Shown: positions 19,954-28,103 of the stretch, piece by piece
How the letters are laid out: every line of letters begins with the position of its first letter
Position numbering within the stretch: the stretch's first letter is position 1
Assembly (NCBI RefSeq): GCF_021729155.1
Contig: NZ_JAJQYA010000024.1
Location: 1 to 64,000 of the forward strand
From: Membranihabitans marinus
GTDB taxonomy: Bacteria > Bacteroidota > Bacteroidia > Chitinophagales > Saprospiraceae
DNA: 64,000 bases
Direction: 5' to 3'
Program-made: the position numbers and the translations under genes
The notes under the pieces: generated by a model
Database searches by the model: none
What the model saw: the letters and a program-made list of their open reading frames with translations, nothing else
What the model was told of the DNA's origin: nothing

Positions 19954-20637
19954 TTATTTTACTTTAATGATGTATTGATAAGGCAGTAAATTGACATCGA
20001 CTTCAATGGAAGTAAATCCTGCCTTTTTCAATTCTGTAACCGCTACATCCATGGACAACTTATGGTTAAAGGGAGGACCGACTGGCAGATCTTCTGTTTT
20101 GAAATAATCGATGATGACGATTTCCCCGTTGGTCTTGAGACCTTTTTTGACCTTGGCAAAATAATCAACACGGTTTTCTATATGGTGATAGGTATTTACT
20201 AAAAAAACCAAATCGACTTCCCCGTCCTTCAATCCAGGGCTATCGTAAGGTATTTTGCGCAACTCTATATTTTTCAAATTTTCACTTTGAATACGCTGCT
20301 TTAAATGTTCTTGAAATTCATCATTCACATCAGCGGCGATGACTTCAGCGCCCTTACCAGCGAGTTTTACCGAAAAGTAACCCGATCCTGCTCCTATATC
20401 CATTACCTTTTTACCATTGAGATCCCCTAAATAGGCCATCACTTTCTCGGGTTGTTGGTAGGCATCCCTTTCTGGTGATTCGAAATGTTTAACTAAGCGG
20501 TCCACGGACGACTGATGCATATATTCATTGGCTGATTTCTCACCGTGTTCTTTTTTATGATGGTTTTCTTGAGCCCATAATGGCTTAACCATTACAAAAC
20601 TCAGCAAAATTAATGATAGCAAGATCTTCGTTCTCAT
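19954..20637 (-). CDS. Exported SAM-dependent methyltransferase
   Basis: 227 residues. The N-terminus MRTKILLSLILLSFVMVKPL with WAQ is a signal peptide, followed by a His-rich stretch (ENHHKKEHGE). A complete class I methyltransferase fold follows: motif I VMDIGAGSGYFSVKLA (about residue 75), acidic loop AADVND, then VDLVFLVNTYHHIENR and VIIDYFK. It ends LLPYQYIIKVK. It starts 12 bp after the permease stop, so the two form an operon. The substrate is unknown. The export signal is odd because SAM is not expected outside the cytoplasm. A paralogue with a lipoprotein signal lies at 42107-42793 (shared GPP.N and AGF motifs and YQYI near the end). Confidence 0.85.
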   Translation of the reverse strand: MRTKILLSLILLSFVMVKPLWAQENHHKKEHGEKSANEYMHQSSVDRLVKHFESPERDAYQQPEKVMAYLGDLNGKKVMDIGAGSGYFSVKLAGKGAEVIAADVNDEFQEHLKQRIQSENLKNIELRKIPYDSPGLKDGEVDLVFLVNTYHHIENRVDYFAKVKKGLKTNGEIVIIDYFKTEDLPVGPPFNHKLSMDVAVTELKKAGFTSIEVDVNLLPYQYIIKVK

Positions 20638-20649
20638 TGTATTTATGAT

Positions 20650-21957
20650 TTATGATATGGTAATTGGTTCTTTATAGATTCTTTTATCTAAATAATAAGT
20701 GGCCAATCCCAGAAAAAGGTTCCCCACTCCGGCTATGGCTTCATAGGTATTGTTCATAAATACAAATACGATCATCCACAGCGACAATAAGATATAGAGT
20801 ATTTGAAAAAATGGGAATAATGGACTTTTGTATACCCCATCATTTTGATTGTTCTTATTTCGGCGAAGTTTAAATATTCCCAATACCACGAGCAAGGAAG
20901 AAATAGAGAGCAAAACCCCACAATAGATCAATATTTGTTCAAAAGTTCCGGTAAGGATTAAAAAGCAACTAATAAAGAACTGAAGCCAAAGGGATCTTTT
21001 GGGAATTTCTCTTTCGGATTGGGGTTTAAAATAACTCCATAATCGGTATTCCTTGGCCATACTAGAAGTAACTCTAGGGCCCACCCAGACCATGGCACTG
21101 ATGCCTGAGATCAACAACAAGGAAATTGTTGCACCAAATATGGCACCGTATTCCTGCCCCAACATTTTTTTTATGGCGATCGCTCCGACGTCAATTTGTC
21201 CGAGGAGTTCATTGGCGGGAACGTGTTTTAAAAAAATGAACTGCAACAATACATACATCAGGGTAACCAAGAGGGTTCCGCCCAACAAGGCAAAAGGTAG
21301 TGATTTGCTAGGGCTTTTAAATTCTTCCGTTATATAGGCTGCGGCATTCCAACCTGAATAAGAATAACTTACATATATCAATGCAACGGCGAAAGCGGCG
21401 GATCCAATCTCATCAATGAAATTTCCTCCGGGGGAATATTCCACATGATTTTGACTGGGAAGGAATAATCCAATCAAAATAATAGTAATAATCAAGAGGA
21501 CTTTGAGCAATGTACCTATGTTTTGGAATAGTGAGCTTGTCCGCAAATTTTGTGAATGGATAAAGGTTATAGCGGCTATTAGACCAATGCCCACATATTT
21601 GACATTGAGTTGGCCATAGGGAAAATATTCTACCACCGCAATGGCCGACAGGGCAATGGGGGCTGCAAATCCCACGGTCAATGAAATCCAACCGGCAAGA
21701 TATCCGATGAGAGGGCCGTAGATCGAGGACAGGAAGGCGAATTCACCACCCGATTTTTTGATAGAAGTCCCCACTTCGGCATAGCTAAAGGCCCCAGATA
21801 AGGCCAGTACCCCTCCCAATAGCCAGAGGGTCAAGATGGCTGGTATACTGCTCAAGTCTTTTAATTGGAATCCCAGACTAGTAAAGACACCTGTCCCAAT
21901 CATATTGGCCACTACTATGGCCATACCAGTCATACTCCCTATCTTATATTTTGACAC
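20650..21957 (-). CDS. APC-family amino-acid permease
   Basis: 435 residues with about 12 membrane segments. The first, MTGMAIVVANMIGTGVFTSLGFQL, carries the GTGVF signature of APC transporters. It would move an amino acid or amine across the inner membrane; the substrate is not evident. The start is GTG at 21957; an in-frame TAA lies just upstream. The promoter, with TATATTTG at 22007-22014, carries the same GCAAC-N-ATGTTGC palindrome as the TonB receptor operon, so the two may be co-regulated. It is followed at 12 bp by the exported methyltransferase. Confidence 0.88.
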   Translation of the reverse strand: MSKYKIGSMTGMAIVVANMIGTGVFTSLGFQLKDLSSIPAILTLWLLGGVLALSGAFSYAEVGTSIKKSGGEFAFLSSIYGPLIGYLAGWISLTVGFAAPIALSAIAVVEYFPYGQLNVKYVGIGLIAAITFIHSQNLRTSSLFQNIGTLLKVLLIITIILIGLFLPSQNHVEYSPGGNFIDEIGSAAFAVALIYVSYSYSGWNAAAYITEEFKSPSKSLPFALLGGTLLVTLMYVLLQFIFLKHVPANELLGQIDVGAIAIKKMLGQEYGAIFGATISLLLISGISAMVWVGPRVTSSMAKEYRLWSYFKPQSEREIPKRSLWLQFFISCFLILTGTFEQILIYCGVLLSISSLLVVLGIFKLRRNKNNQNDGVYKSPLFPFFQILYILLSLWMIVFVFMNNTYEAIAGVGNLFLGLATYYLDKRIYKEPITIS

Positions 21958-21994
21958 TATATATTATCATTTTATAATGCAATTCAACTCAAAC

Positions 21995-22037
21995 GCAACA
22001 ATGTTGCAAATATAACCTAATGGAAGGACAATGCAAC
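21995..22037 (-). promoter_or_regulatory. Promoter with palindromic operator for permease-methyltransferase operon
   Basis: On the minus strand, -33 TTG (within a second half-site GTTGCAT, 22031-22037) and -7 TATATTTG (22007-22014) are spaced by 19 bp. The palindrome GCAACAATGTTGC (21995-22007, plus strand) abuts the -7 box. It differs from the TonB-operon core at only one central base. Confidence 0.6.
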
Positions 22038-22280
22038 GATATCGAGAAGGTATGCTAAATATAAACCTTTCTAAGCTTAACTCACATTGAATAAGAAAAC
22101 CTTAAGAGAAGGGAGGATAAATCACATTGTAACATATATCAAGACGATAGTTCATAAAAACTGGGGGCTGGTTCAATAATTAAAAATAGGATAATAAGAT
22201 ACATTTGAAATAACAGAAATCATATAGCATACCGGAAGATCTGTACCTAGAGCATTTTTTTCTATACCTATCTAATATAC

Positions 22281-22350
22281 CCGCTGACGGGTGACCGAGC
22301 GAAGTTGCTCTTTAGAGCAACCCGGATGGACTTAATGTCCATCGGATGAG
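22281..22350. repeat. Short hairpin-chain repeat
   Basis: GACCGAGCGAA connector, GTTGCTC-TTT-AGAGCAAC type hairpin (22304-22321), then GATGGAC-TTAAT-GTCCATC (22325-22343) and GGATGAG. It sits at the 3' end of the AbiEii toxin gene. Confidence 0.75.
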
Positions 22351-22352
22351 TA

Positions 22353-23327
22353 TCATAAGTAATTCGAGTTTATTTCTTTAACCCTATCCCCTAAAAGATT
22401 TAAAGTGTTTTCTATTTCTTTTTCAGCTGGTAAATCACCGTATACTAACATCCTAAAATCATTGAGATAAGTTGTTTTTAACTTTTTCCATACTTTTTCG
22501 GTTTCCGAAAAAATAATGGCTTTAGAAATAGGATAGTTTAGCCAATCATTTTTCGTCTTAAAACTTAATCTATCACATTCTTTAACACTCAATAGCATTT
22601 CAACAAAATCACCACTCTTAAAAAAAATCTGATTTTTTTCTAATTGTAATAATTGATGTATATCGTAAGTATGCCTTATTTTATCCCTCAATTGCTGAAT
22701 TGGATTATCTCCATAAGAAAAACGCACTAAGCTCATTATTTTCTCACAAATAGTTCTTCTTATATCCATTACATTAACTTCAAATGGTTTCATATCAAAT
22801 TCTTCAGCCAATTTTTCTTGATCAATATCTAGCATCATTTGACCTATGTAAGAATTTATTAACTGCTTATGATAAGGCTCATATCCTCCAAAACTACTAG
22901 CTTCTAATACAATTACATCTCGCACTTGTCCAAATGCCCCTTTATATTCCTTAGGATATTGGTGCACTGTTTTACGTAACATTCCCTTTTTATTCGTCAA
23001 TCCCTCTACATTTATTTCAGGCAGTATTGACTCTATGGATTTACTTGGCTTTTTAACCTTTCGCTCCATGCTACTGTTAGTATCCATATCTTTACGCACC
23101 ATAACCAAATCTATGTCTTCAGAAAAACGTTGTATAACTCCAATACATTTACTTAATGCCGTTCCTCCCTTAAATACGGTTTCTAAACCAATGGGCAAAT
23201 GAAATATGTGATATCAAGACAAGGTAATCCAATAGTCTTTTTCTATATATATTTCTGCAATTCCCAATCGCTGAGCTGTAGCTCTTATAGATTGATTAAA
23301 AAGGGTTTTGTTTACGTGCAATTTCAT
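22353..23327 (-). pseudogene. AbiEii/AbiGii-type nucleotidyltransferase toxin, interrupted by in-frame TGA
   Basis: The ATG at 23327 overlaps the stop of the AbiEi gene (ATGA). The frame reads MKLHVNKTLFNQSIRATAQR up to EKDYWITLS, hits TGA at 23214-23216 (codon 38) and continues in the same frame as YHIFHLPIGLETVFKGGTAL and onward to 22353. The part after the stop holds the family's nucleotidyltransferase motifs (FKGGTALSKC and RFSEDIDL). In intact relatives EKDYW.T leads directly into this region, so the TGA is a nonsense change. Only a TTG (23198) could restart before the motifs. Intact AbiEii toxins transfer nucleotides to tRNA and block growth; this copy is probably inactive unless read through. 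Confidence 0.8.
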
Positions 23328-24049
23328 TCTATATTCCAATTATCAGTGGTGCCGACGACTTGACTTACGCCTTCAATAGGATATTTTGTAATCTGATTTA
23401 AAGAATTTTGCAATCTCTCTAAATATTTATCTTCACCTATTTCTTGTAACAAAGCTCCTAATAGAGCTCTTGTAGATGGTGGATATTTTAATGACAAGCG
23501 AACCATTGTTTTTATTTCTTCTATGGACTTTTCTTTTAAAATAGCCATAAAACGAATACAAGCTTTTGCTATCGTGGTATCCGGTATTTTTTTCACATAT
23601 TTTATGGCGTCTAATAATTGCAAATGCGGTATATTCTCTTTAGTAATTGTGTTTTTTTGACGAATAAAGGCAATTTTATAACGACCTCTTTGAAAAGTTG
23701 GTCTTACCTCATTTTTTCCAATTTGAATAGTATTACTAACTTGAGTGGTCAAACCTAATTGATGATAAATACTTAAGCCCGTTAAATAACCAATGGTTTT
23801 GTTGTTCACCTCCAATAAATCTTTTACAACCTGATATTGTTCAGGAGCTAAATCTCCAAACACTGATTGCTCCGGCTTATAATATTTGCCCTTAGATAAT
23901 TTAGCTATTTTACCACTTTTAGCCATTCGATTTAAAGCTTTTATAGTGGCTTCTTTACTTTTAACATCTACAAGAAAATCCTCATAGGTGAACACATACC
24001 CTCGTGGCAGTCTTTTAAGCATACTCCTAATATAATCAGTGGTTTTCAT
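23324..24049 (-). CDS. AbiEi/DUF6088-type antitoxin
   Basis: 241 residues. The N-terminal winged helix (YIRSMLKRLPRGYVFTYEDF, ALNRMAKSGKIAKLSKGKYY) is the DNA-binding part that represses its own promoter in AbiE systems. The C-terminal part binds or counteracts the toxin. The stop overlaps the start of the AbiEii frame by 4 bp, as in intact type IV toxin-antitoxin operons. With the toxin broken, this gene may persist as an orphan antitoxin. An inverted repeat overlaps its promoter. Confidence 0.8.
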   Translation of the reverse strand: MKTTDYIRSMLKRLPRGYVFTYEDFLVDVKSKEATIKALNRMAKSGKIAKLSKGKYYKPEQSVFGDLAPEQYQVVKDLLEVNNKTIGYLTGLSIYHQLGLTTQVSNTIQIGKNEVRPTFQRGRYKIAFIRQKNTITKENIPHLQLLDAIKYVKKIPDTTIAKACIRFMAILKEKSIEEIKTMVRLSLKYPPSTRALLGALLQEIGEDKYLERLQNSLNQITKYPIEGVSQVVGTTDNWNIE

Positions 24050-24065
24050 AATCTATTATATATTT

Positions 24066-24115
24066 CAAATATAATAAAAACGTCCAGTTTATTAAATAAA
24101 AAACTGGACATTTTT
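24066..24115 (-). promoter_or_regulatory. Promoter and inverted repeat of the AbiE operon
   Basis: Minus strand -7 box TATATTTG (24066-24073), about 17 bp before the ATG. Directly upstream lies an inverted repeat GTCCAGTTT...AAACTGGAC (24082-24109). It could be the operator for AbiEi autoregulation, or a terminator for the fragment upstream, since T-rich bases follow it on the minus strand. Confidence 0.5.
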
Positions 24116-24176
24116 TTTCACACCTTCATAGAGGTCTTTGTGTAAATCCGGATTGCTGGCAAAGGTAAGTGGATAA

Positions 24177-24340
24177 TGTGAGCGAGCGAAATGCGAAGCA
24201 TCGTAGACCGTAAATCGGTCTACGGCGAGTACGACCGAATATAGTACGAAGTATCTAATCCATTAAATATGGATTGGATGAGGGAGCCGAGGTCACTGCA
24301 CCTCGGGTGGGTTAGTCACTGTGCTGTGACGAGACTGCAT
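24177..24340. repeat. Hairpin-chain repeat
   Basis: Hairpins in order: ATGC-GAA-GCAT, GTAGACCG-TAAAT-CGGTCTAC (24203-24223), a second GTAC-GAA-GTAT unit, ATCCAT-TAAAT-ATGGAT (near 24258-24275), CCGAGGT-CACTGC-ACCTCGG (24287-24306) and GTCAC-TGTGCT-GTGAC (24315-24330). Confidence 0.8.
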
Positions 24341-24527
24341 AAAAATTTAAGTCACCTATTTATTAATTGAGAATTGAGAATTAAAAAATACAAAAGCACG
24401 GATAGACTCAAACCGCACTAATCCTTCCGCTATTCTACTCCACATATGAATCCTGTAGCTACAACGCAATGCCCCACATCCTTATTCAATGTCAAAATTC
24501 GACTTTTTTCAAAAAATCCAGTTGATA

Positions 24528-24752
24528 TTATATCCCCCTCACCTGCTGATCATACAATTCATTAAACCACATGTTTTTAAACATCAAATTGATTTTATCC
24601 TCTGTCATCTTATTGTAAAAATCCAGCTTTTTATCTATAAAATTTAACAACTCAGAATCTACTTCTTGATAGAACTTATCCTTTATATTATCCTTCGAAT
24701 TTCCCTTATTGAAATAAGACATCAATGATCCTTCCCCCAAATCTTGGACCAA
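24528..24752 (-). pseudogene. C-terminal fragment resembling a type I restriction HsdR subunit
   Basis: 74 codons with protein-like content (FYQEVDSELLNFIDKKLDFY, MFKNMWFNELYDQQVRG), which I associate with the C-terminus of type I restriction R subunits. No helicase or nuclease domain is present, only TTG could serve as start, and a TAA lies four codons upstream in the same frame. It is best read as a gene remnant. The HsdR assignment rests on memory of the C-terminal pattern and is uncertain. Confidence 0.5.
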
Positions 24753-24792
24753 ATCACCTAATTAAGTGATTTATAATTAATTCAATGAAAAG

Positions 24793-24880
24793 GTGTAAAC
24801 TTTACACTCGTATTTCCTACAAGGGTAATTTTTGACTATATTTACCCTCGTTAACAAAACGTGAGTACTTATTACCCTTG
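24793..24880. promoter_or_regulatory. Operator-like cluster upstream of the Fic fragment
   Basis: A palindrome GTGTAAA-C-TTTACAC (24793-24807) is followed by AAGGGTAA (about 24821), TTTACCCT (24841) and ATTACCCT (24871), i.e. one AGGGTAA and two inverted copies within 60 bp before the ATG at 24887. This looks like a control region of the former Fic gene. Confidence 0.45.
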
Positions 24881-24886
24881 TTAAAT

Positions 24887-25039
24887 ATGGCAGATTTCAA
24901 CAGAAACATACCTTACAATAGCTTACCGTCATTGCCTCCTAAAAAAACGCTAGAGACAACTAAAGTTTTGCGTAAAACTATTGATGCCTGTAGAGCCTTA
25001 GCACAGCTTATACCAATTACGTTTTATGATGTCTGTTAA
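24887..25039 (+). pseudogene. Truncated Fic-family protein, N-terminus only
   Basis: A 50-codon ORF starting MADFNRNIPYNSLPSLPPKK and continuing LETTKVLRKTIDACRALAQL. This matches the N-terminal (DUF4172-like) segment of Fic/DOC AMP-transferases. After about residue 41 the coding sequence changes into a repeat end (ATACCAATTACGTTTTATGATG from 25010) and soon stops. The Fic catalytic motif HPFxxGNGR is absent, so the gene was cut by the repeat or by a deletion ending there. Confidence 0.65.
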
Positions 25040-25405
25040 GATTTTTGAATGACTGAATGTAGTTGCCCTTTAGGGCAACCAAAGGTCGTAAATCGACCTT
25101 TGATGAAGGAACCGAGAGCTCCGTCTCTCGTGTGGGCTAGCCGTTAGACGAGGCAACGACTGAATATAACTGAATGAAGTCACATACTGACCAAATACCC
25201 TCAATGGATGACCGAATGCAGTACATTATCGAACATAATACGTAGTATCATTGACCGTAAATCGGTCAATGGTGAGATCACCACAGCTACCATGCTGTGG
25301 GTGGGTGAGGAAAGGTCGTAAATCGACCTTTGATGAAGGAACAGAGAGCTCCGTCTCTCGGATGGAATGGCCACTGTGCTCCGGGTGGGTCTACCTCCGC
25401 GCATT
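25010..25405. repeat. Hairpin-chain repeat inserted in the Fic gene
   Basis: Left end AATTACGTTTTATGATG matches the element end at 47401-47420. Hairpins: GTTGCCC paired with GGGCAAC (25062-25079), CAAAGGTCG-TAAAT-CGACCTTTG (25080-25102), CCGAGAG-CTCCGT-CTCTCG (25112-25130), a GACCG-TAAAT-CGGTC unit near 25253-25273 and another AAAGGTCG-TAAAT-CGACCTTT at about 25313-25334. No right terminal repeat is recognisable. Confidence 0.8.
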
Positions 25406-25559
25406 GGGTTGGGAGAGAAAAGAATTGAAAATAGCACATATCGCTCTAATCAAAATAATATTAACCCTAAAAAAAATTCAATTACAAAAGAAAAATATAG
25501 AATACAACCTAGATTAAGAATGTGGAATTTGTGAGTATTAAGGATGATTTTTTATAGTA

Positions 25560-26996
25560 TTATATGGGTTTAAAAATTGTTTCAGGGTTTTCAGAAGTCA
25601 GTCTACCATAAAATTCTATAGCATATTTATTTGTCATTCCTGCAATAAAATCACAAACTATTCTATTCTTATCTTTTTCGTTTACAGCTAAGTATATGCT
25701 TTGAAAATCTTCTGGTAAAAGTCGATAATCCCCATTAATTATTGTATTGAAAATCCTTTTAACAATTTCTTTACCTCTCAATTCCGCAATTTTTAGCTTT
25801 GGAGATAAAATTTGAGACTGATAGGTAAAAGTCTTCAATACTTCTACCTCTTTACGAATATCTTGCTTAAGATAAACTGTTGAAAGCATTGGACAATTAA
25901 CATTGATATCAATCTCTACGCCTCTTAAAAATTTGCCAACAAGTTTTGATGTCAATTCAGTTCTTAAAGCACCATTTATACTTATAATTTTCGACTGTTC
26001 ATATGCATATCCCGTATAATAATATATCAGATCCTCTCTATTATCCTTAGTAAATTCGACATCTTTCATGTCTTCAGCGTTTAGTATATCTCCGTAAATA
26101 GATATTAAAATATCTAAAACTTCATCAGCATCAATAATAAAGGAATTCCTATTGTTTATAGATTCGACTATATTCTCAACTAGTTGCTTTGGTGGATATA
26201 GTAAATCCATAGGTGTAAGAAAACCAGCTTTAAAACTATCTTCTAAATCATAATTTGAATATGCAATATCGTCAGCAATGTCCATTATCGAACACTCCAC
26301 AGTTTTAAATTTTTCACCCAGACTATATCCCTTCAGTAGAGTTTCCTTAATTCTTTGTACTAAACTCTCTTCGGATTTATAGTAGCCTTTTATTGGTTTT
26401 ATACTTTCTGACCTCTCTTCATGATAGGTTCTTCTTTCTTCTTCATTATCTGGGATAATATTATCATATTTTAAGACGGAGGCTAAACTTCTCAATGTTA
26501 AATTTAAGCCTATTCTCTTATCAGTGCCTTCTTCAGATATTCCATAATTTGGATAGCGGGGATTATATATTTTCTTTTCAACTTTTGATATAATTCTTAA
26601 TGTTTGTGCATTTCCTTCAAACCCTCCTTGAAATTGCATACATTCATCTAATGCTTCTTCTCCCTGATGCCCAAAAGGTGGATGTCCTAAATCGTGGGCA
26701 ATGGCCGCGAAAGAAACTAAGTCTTCGTCAATATTTATGTTGTTTAAGAAATTGAGCCTTTTTGATATAGATTTAGCAATCTGAGCCACCTCAAGTGAAT
26801 GAGTTAACCGATTCCTAAAAAAATCAGACTCATTGTTTGGGAATAATTGTGTTTTCCCAACTAACCTCCTAAAACTTGGCGAGTGAATTAGCCTCGCATA
26901 ATCTCTCCAAAATGGACTTCGATACTCTTCTTTTTCTAGACCAGAATCTCTTTCTGATCCAAATCTTTTATAGTCATGTTTAGAGTAAAAATCCAA
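25560..26996 (-). CDS. dgt: dGTP triphosphohydrolase (HD superfamily)
   Basis: 478 residues, family length. N-terminal FRRLVGKTQLFPNNESDFFR and NRLTHSLEVAQIA, then AAIAHDLGHPPFGHQGEEAL give the H...HD...D metal site of HD phosphohydrolases; DIADDIAYSNYD supplies the last aspartate. The enzyme splits dGTP into deoxyguanosine and triphosphate, which adjusts nucleotide pools; relatives restrict phage replication. Base composition is AT-richer than the housekeeping genes at the window's right end, and the gene lies beside AbiE, HsdR-like and Fic remnants, so a defence role is plausible but inferred. A 51-residue ORF ends 21 bp upstream. Confidence 0.88.
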   Translation of the reverse strand: MDFYSKHDYKRFGSERDSGLEKEEYRSPFWRDYARLIHSPSFRRLVGKTQLFPNNESDFFRNRLTHSLEVAQIAKSISKRLNFLNNINIDEDLVSFAAIAHDLGHPPFGHQGEEALDECMQFQGGFEGNAQTLRIISKVEKKIYNPRYPNYGISEEGTDKRIGLNLTLRSLASVLKYDNIIPDNEEERRTYHEERSESIKPIKGYYKSEESLVQRIKETLLKGYSLGEKFKTVECSIMDIADDIAYSNYDLEDSFKAGFLTPMDLLYPPKQLVENIVESINNRNSFIIDADEVLDILISIYGDILNAEDMKDVEFTKDNREDLIYYYTGYAYEQSKIISINGALRTELTSKLVGKFLRGVEIDINVNCPMLSTVYLKQDIRKEVEVLKTFTYQSQILSPKLKIAELRGKEIVKRIFNTIINGDYRLLPEDFQSIYLAVNEKDKNRIVCDFIAGMTNKYAIEFYGRLTSENPETIFKPI

Positions 26997-27017
26997 TAGG
27001 ATACAATTTTGAGAACA

Positions 27018-27173
27018 TCAATTAGAATTTTGTGCTAGCCTTGTACCAGCTGAAGTTTTAACAGTTTTTACGTGACTCCTTAGTTTAAGCGGGACATATA
27101 CTTTTGAAGCAGAAATTTTTGATGATTTTGCGATTACCTTCCCTGTAACTGATATTTTAGTTTGCTTTCCCAT
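27018..27173 (-). CDS. Small basic protein upstream of dgt
   Basis: 51 codons from ATG 27173 (MGKQTKISVTGKVIAKSSKI and on) to TGA, rich in Lys, Ser and Thr, with no Asp or Glu. It ends 21 bp before the dgt start on the same strand, so it is probably co-transcribed. No family recognised. The even codon choice and tight spacing favour a real gene, but length alone gives little support. Confidence 0.5.
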   Translation of the reverse strand: MGKQTKISVTGKVIAKSSKISASKVYVPLKLRSHVKTVKTSAGTRLAQNSN

Positions 27174-27373
27174 ATGTCGATTATAACATAAAATCTATTA
27201 TCAAAGTTCAATTATAACGTAATTCCAAATATATCAAATAATTATGAGTTTTCAAATGAATTGAAACTAAATCAATTTTAACTAATTATGTAACAAAAAT
27301 CCAGAATTTTTCAAGTCAAAAAAACAAACTACTTTTAAACTTACCTATTACACGCTACAATCGTGTCCTAAAT

Positions 27374-27410
27374 AAAAAAAGAGTTACAACGATAAACGCT
27401 ATAACTCTTT
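27374..27410 (-). terminator. Terminator downstream of tRNA-CAT
   Basis: Minus strand: AAAGAGTTA pairs with TAACTCTTT across a 12-base loop, followed by a run of Ts. It begins about 11 bp after the tRNA 3' end. Confidence 0.75.
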
Positions 27411-27420
27411 GATATTGAAG

Positions 27421-27494
27421 TGGTCCCACATGGGCTCGAACCATGGACCCCCTGATTATGAGTCAGGTGCTCTAACCAGCTGAGCTATGGGACC
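27421..27494 (-). tRNA. tRNA with anticodon CAT (Met, possibly Ile2)
   Basis: 74-base cloverleaf: acceptor GGTCCCA, D arm GCTCAGCTGGTTAGAGC, anticodon stem CCTGA-CTCATAA-TCAGG with anticodon CAT, T arm CATGGTTCGAGCCCATG, discriminator A. The CAT anticodon serves elongator Met or, when lysidine-modified, Ile; sequence alone does not decide. No 3' CCA is encoded. Confidence 0.93.
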
Positions 27495-27557
27495 GAAAAT
27501 TAAGGATTGCAAATTTATAAGAATTTGCCATTTAAAAGAACAAAATTAATAATTTTA

Positions 27558-28103
27558 TTACGAAATAATGCGCCCGGGATTGTTTTTCATAAAATCACCC
27601 CAATTGCCTCCCTTGCTGGTCACCAAATTGTTCTTCTTGCTGTATGCCATACAGACGGCAGTGGCCAATGCATCGGTGGCATCCAAGGTGGCCGCCTCCA
27701 AATTTTCACCCAATATAATCTGCAACATGCCAGCCACTTTTTCTTTGCTCGCATTGCCATTGCCCGTAATCGACTGCTTGATTCGCTTCGGTGAAAATTC
27801 TTGCACCTCCAATCCCATGGCCGCACCAGCCGCAATAGCTACTCCTTGAGCCCGTCCCAACTTGAGCATTGATTGGGGATTTTTACCGAAAAATGGCGCT
27901 TCAATGGCCATCAATTCTGGATTAAACCGCTCAATGACGTCTTGAATCTTGAAAAAGATCTCCTTTAGCTTTTCTTGATGAGTCTCGAATTTGGACAGCT
28001 TGAGAATGCCCATGGCCTCCACTGTAATAATATCGTTCTTTGACGATATCACCGCATATCCTGTAATATTACTGCCTGGATCCACTCCCAATATCCTCAT
28101 CAT
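27558..28103 (-). CDS. ruvC: Holliday junction resolvase RuvC
   Basis: 181 residues, usual length. The RNase H-like fold carries the four acidic catalytic residues: GVDPGSNITGYAV (first Asp, about residue 8), MAIEAPFFGKN (Glu, about 67), and DATDALATAVCMA (two Asp, about 140-143). RuvC cuts four-way junctions made during recombination with RuvAB. Two Met codons head the frame; the second (MRILGVDPG) would match the family start better. It stands alone here. Confidence 0.95.
   Translation of the reverse strand: MMRILGVDPGSNITGYAVISSKNDIITVEAMGILKLSKFETHQEKLKEIFFKIQDVIERFNPELMAIEAPFFGKNPQSMLKLGRAQGVAIAAGAAMGLEVQEFSPKRIKQSITGNGNASKEKVAGMLQIILGENLEAATLDATDALATAVCMAYSKKNNLVTSKGGNWGDFMKNNPGRIIS

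Noticed and set aside
18059-23327. Stop-codon reassignment, suggested by in-frame TAG and TGA
   Set aside because: Different stop codons are involved, and TAG and TGA end other intact genes normally; two independent nonsense changes are simpler.
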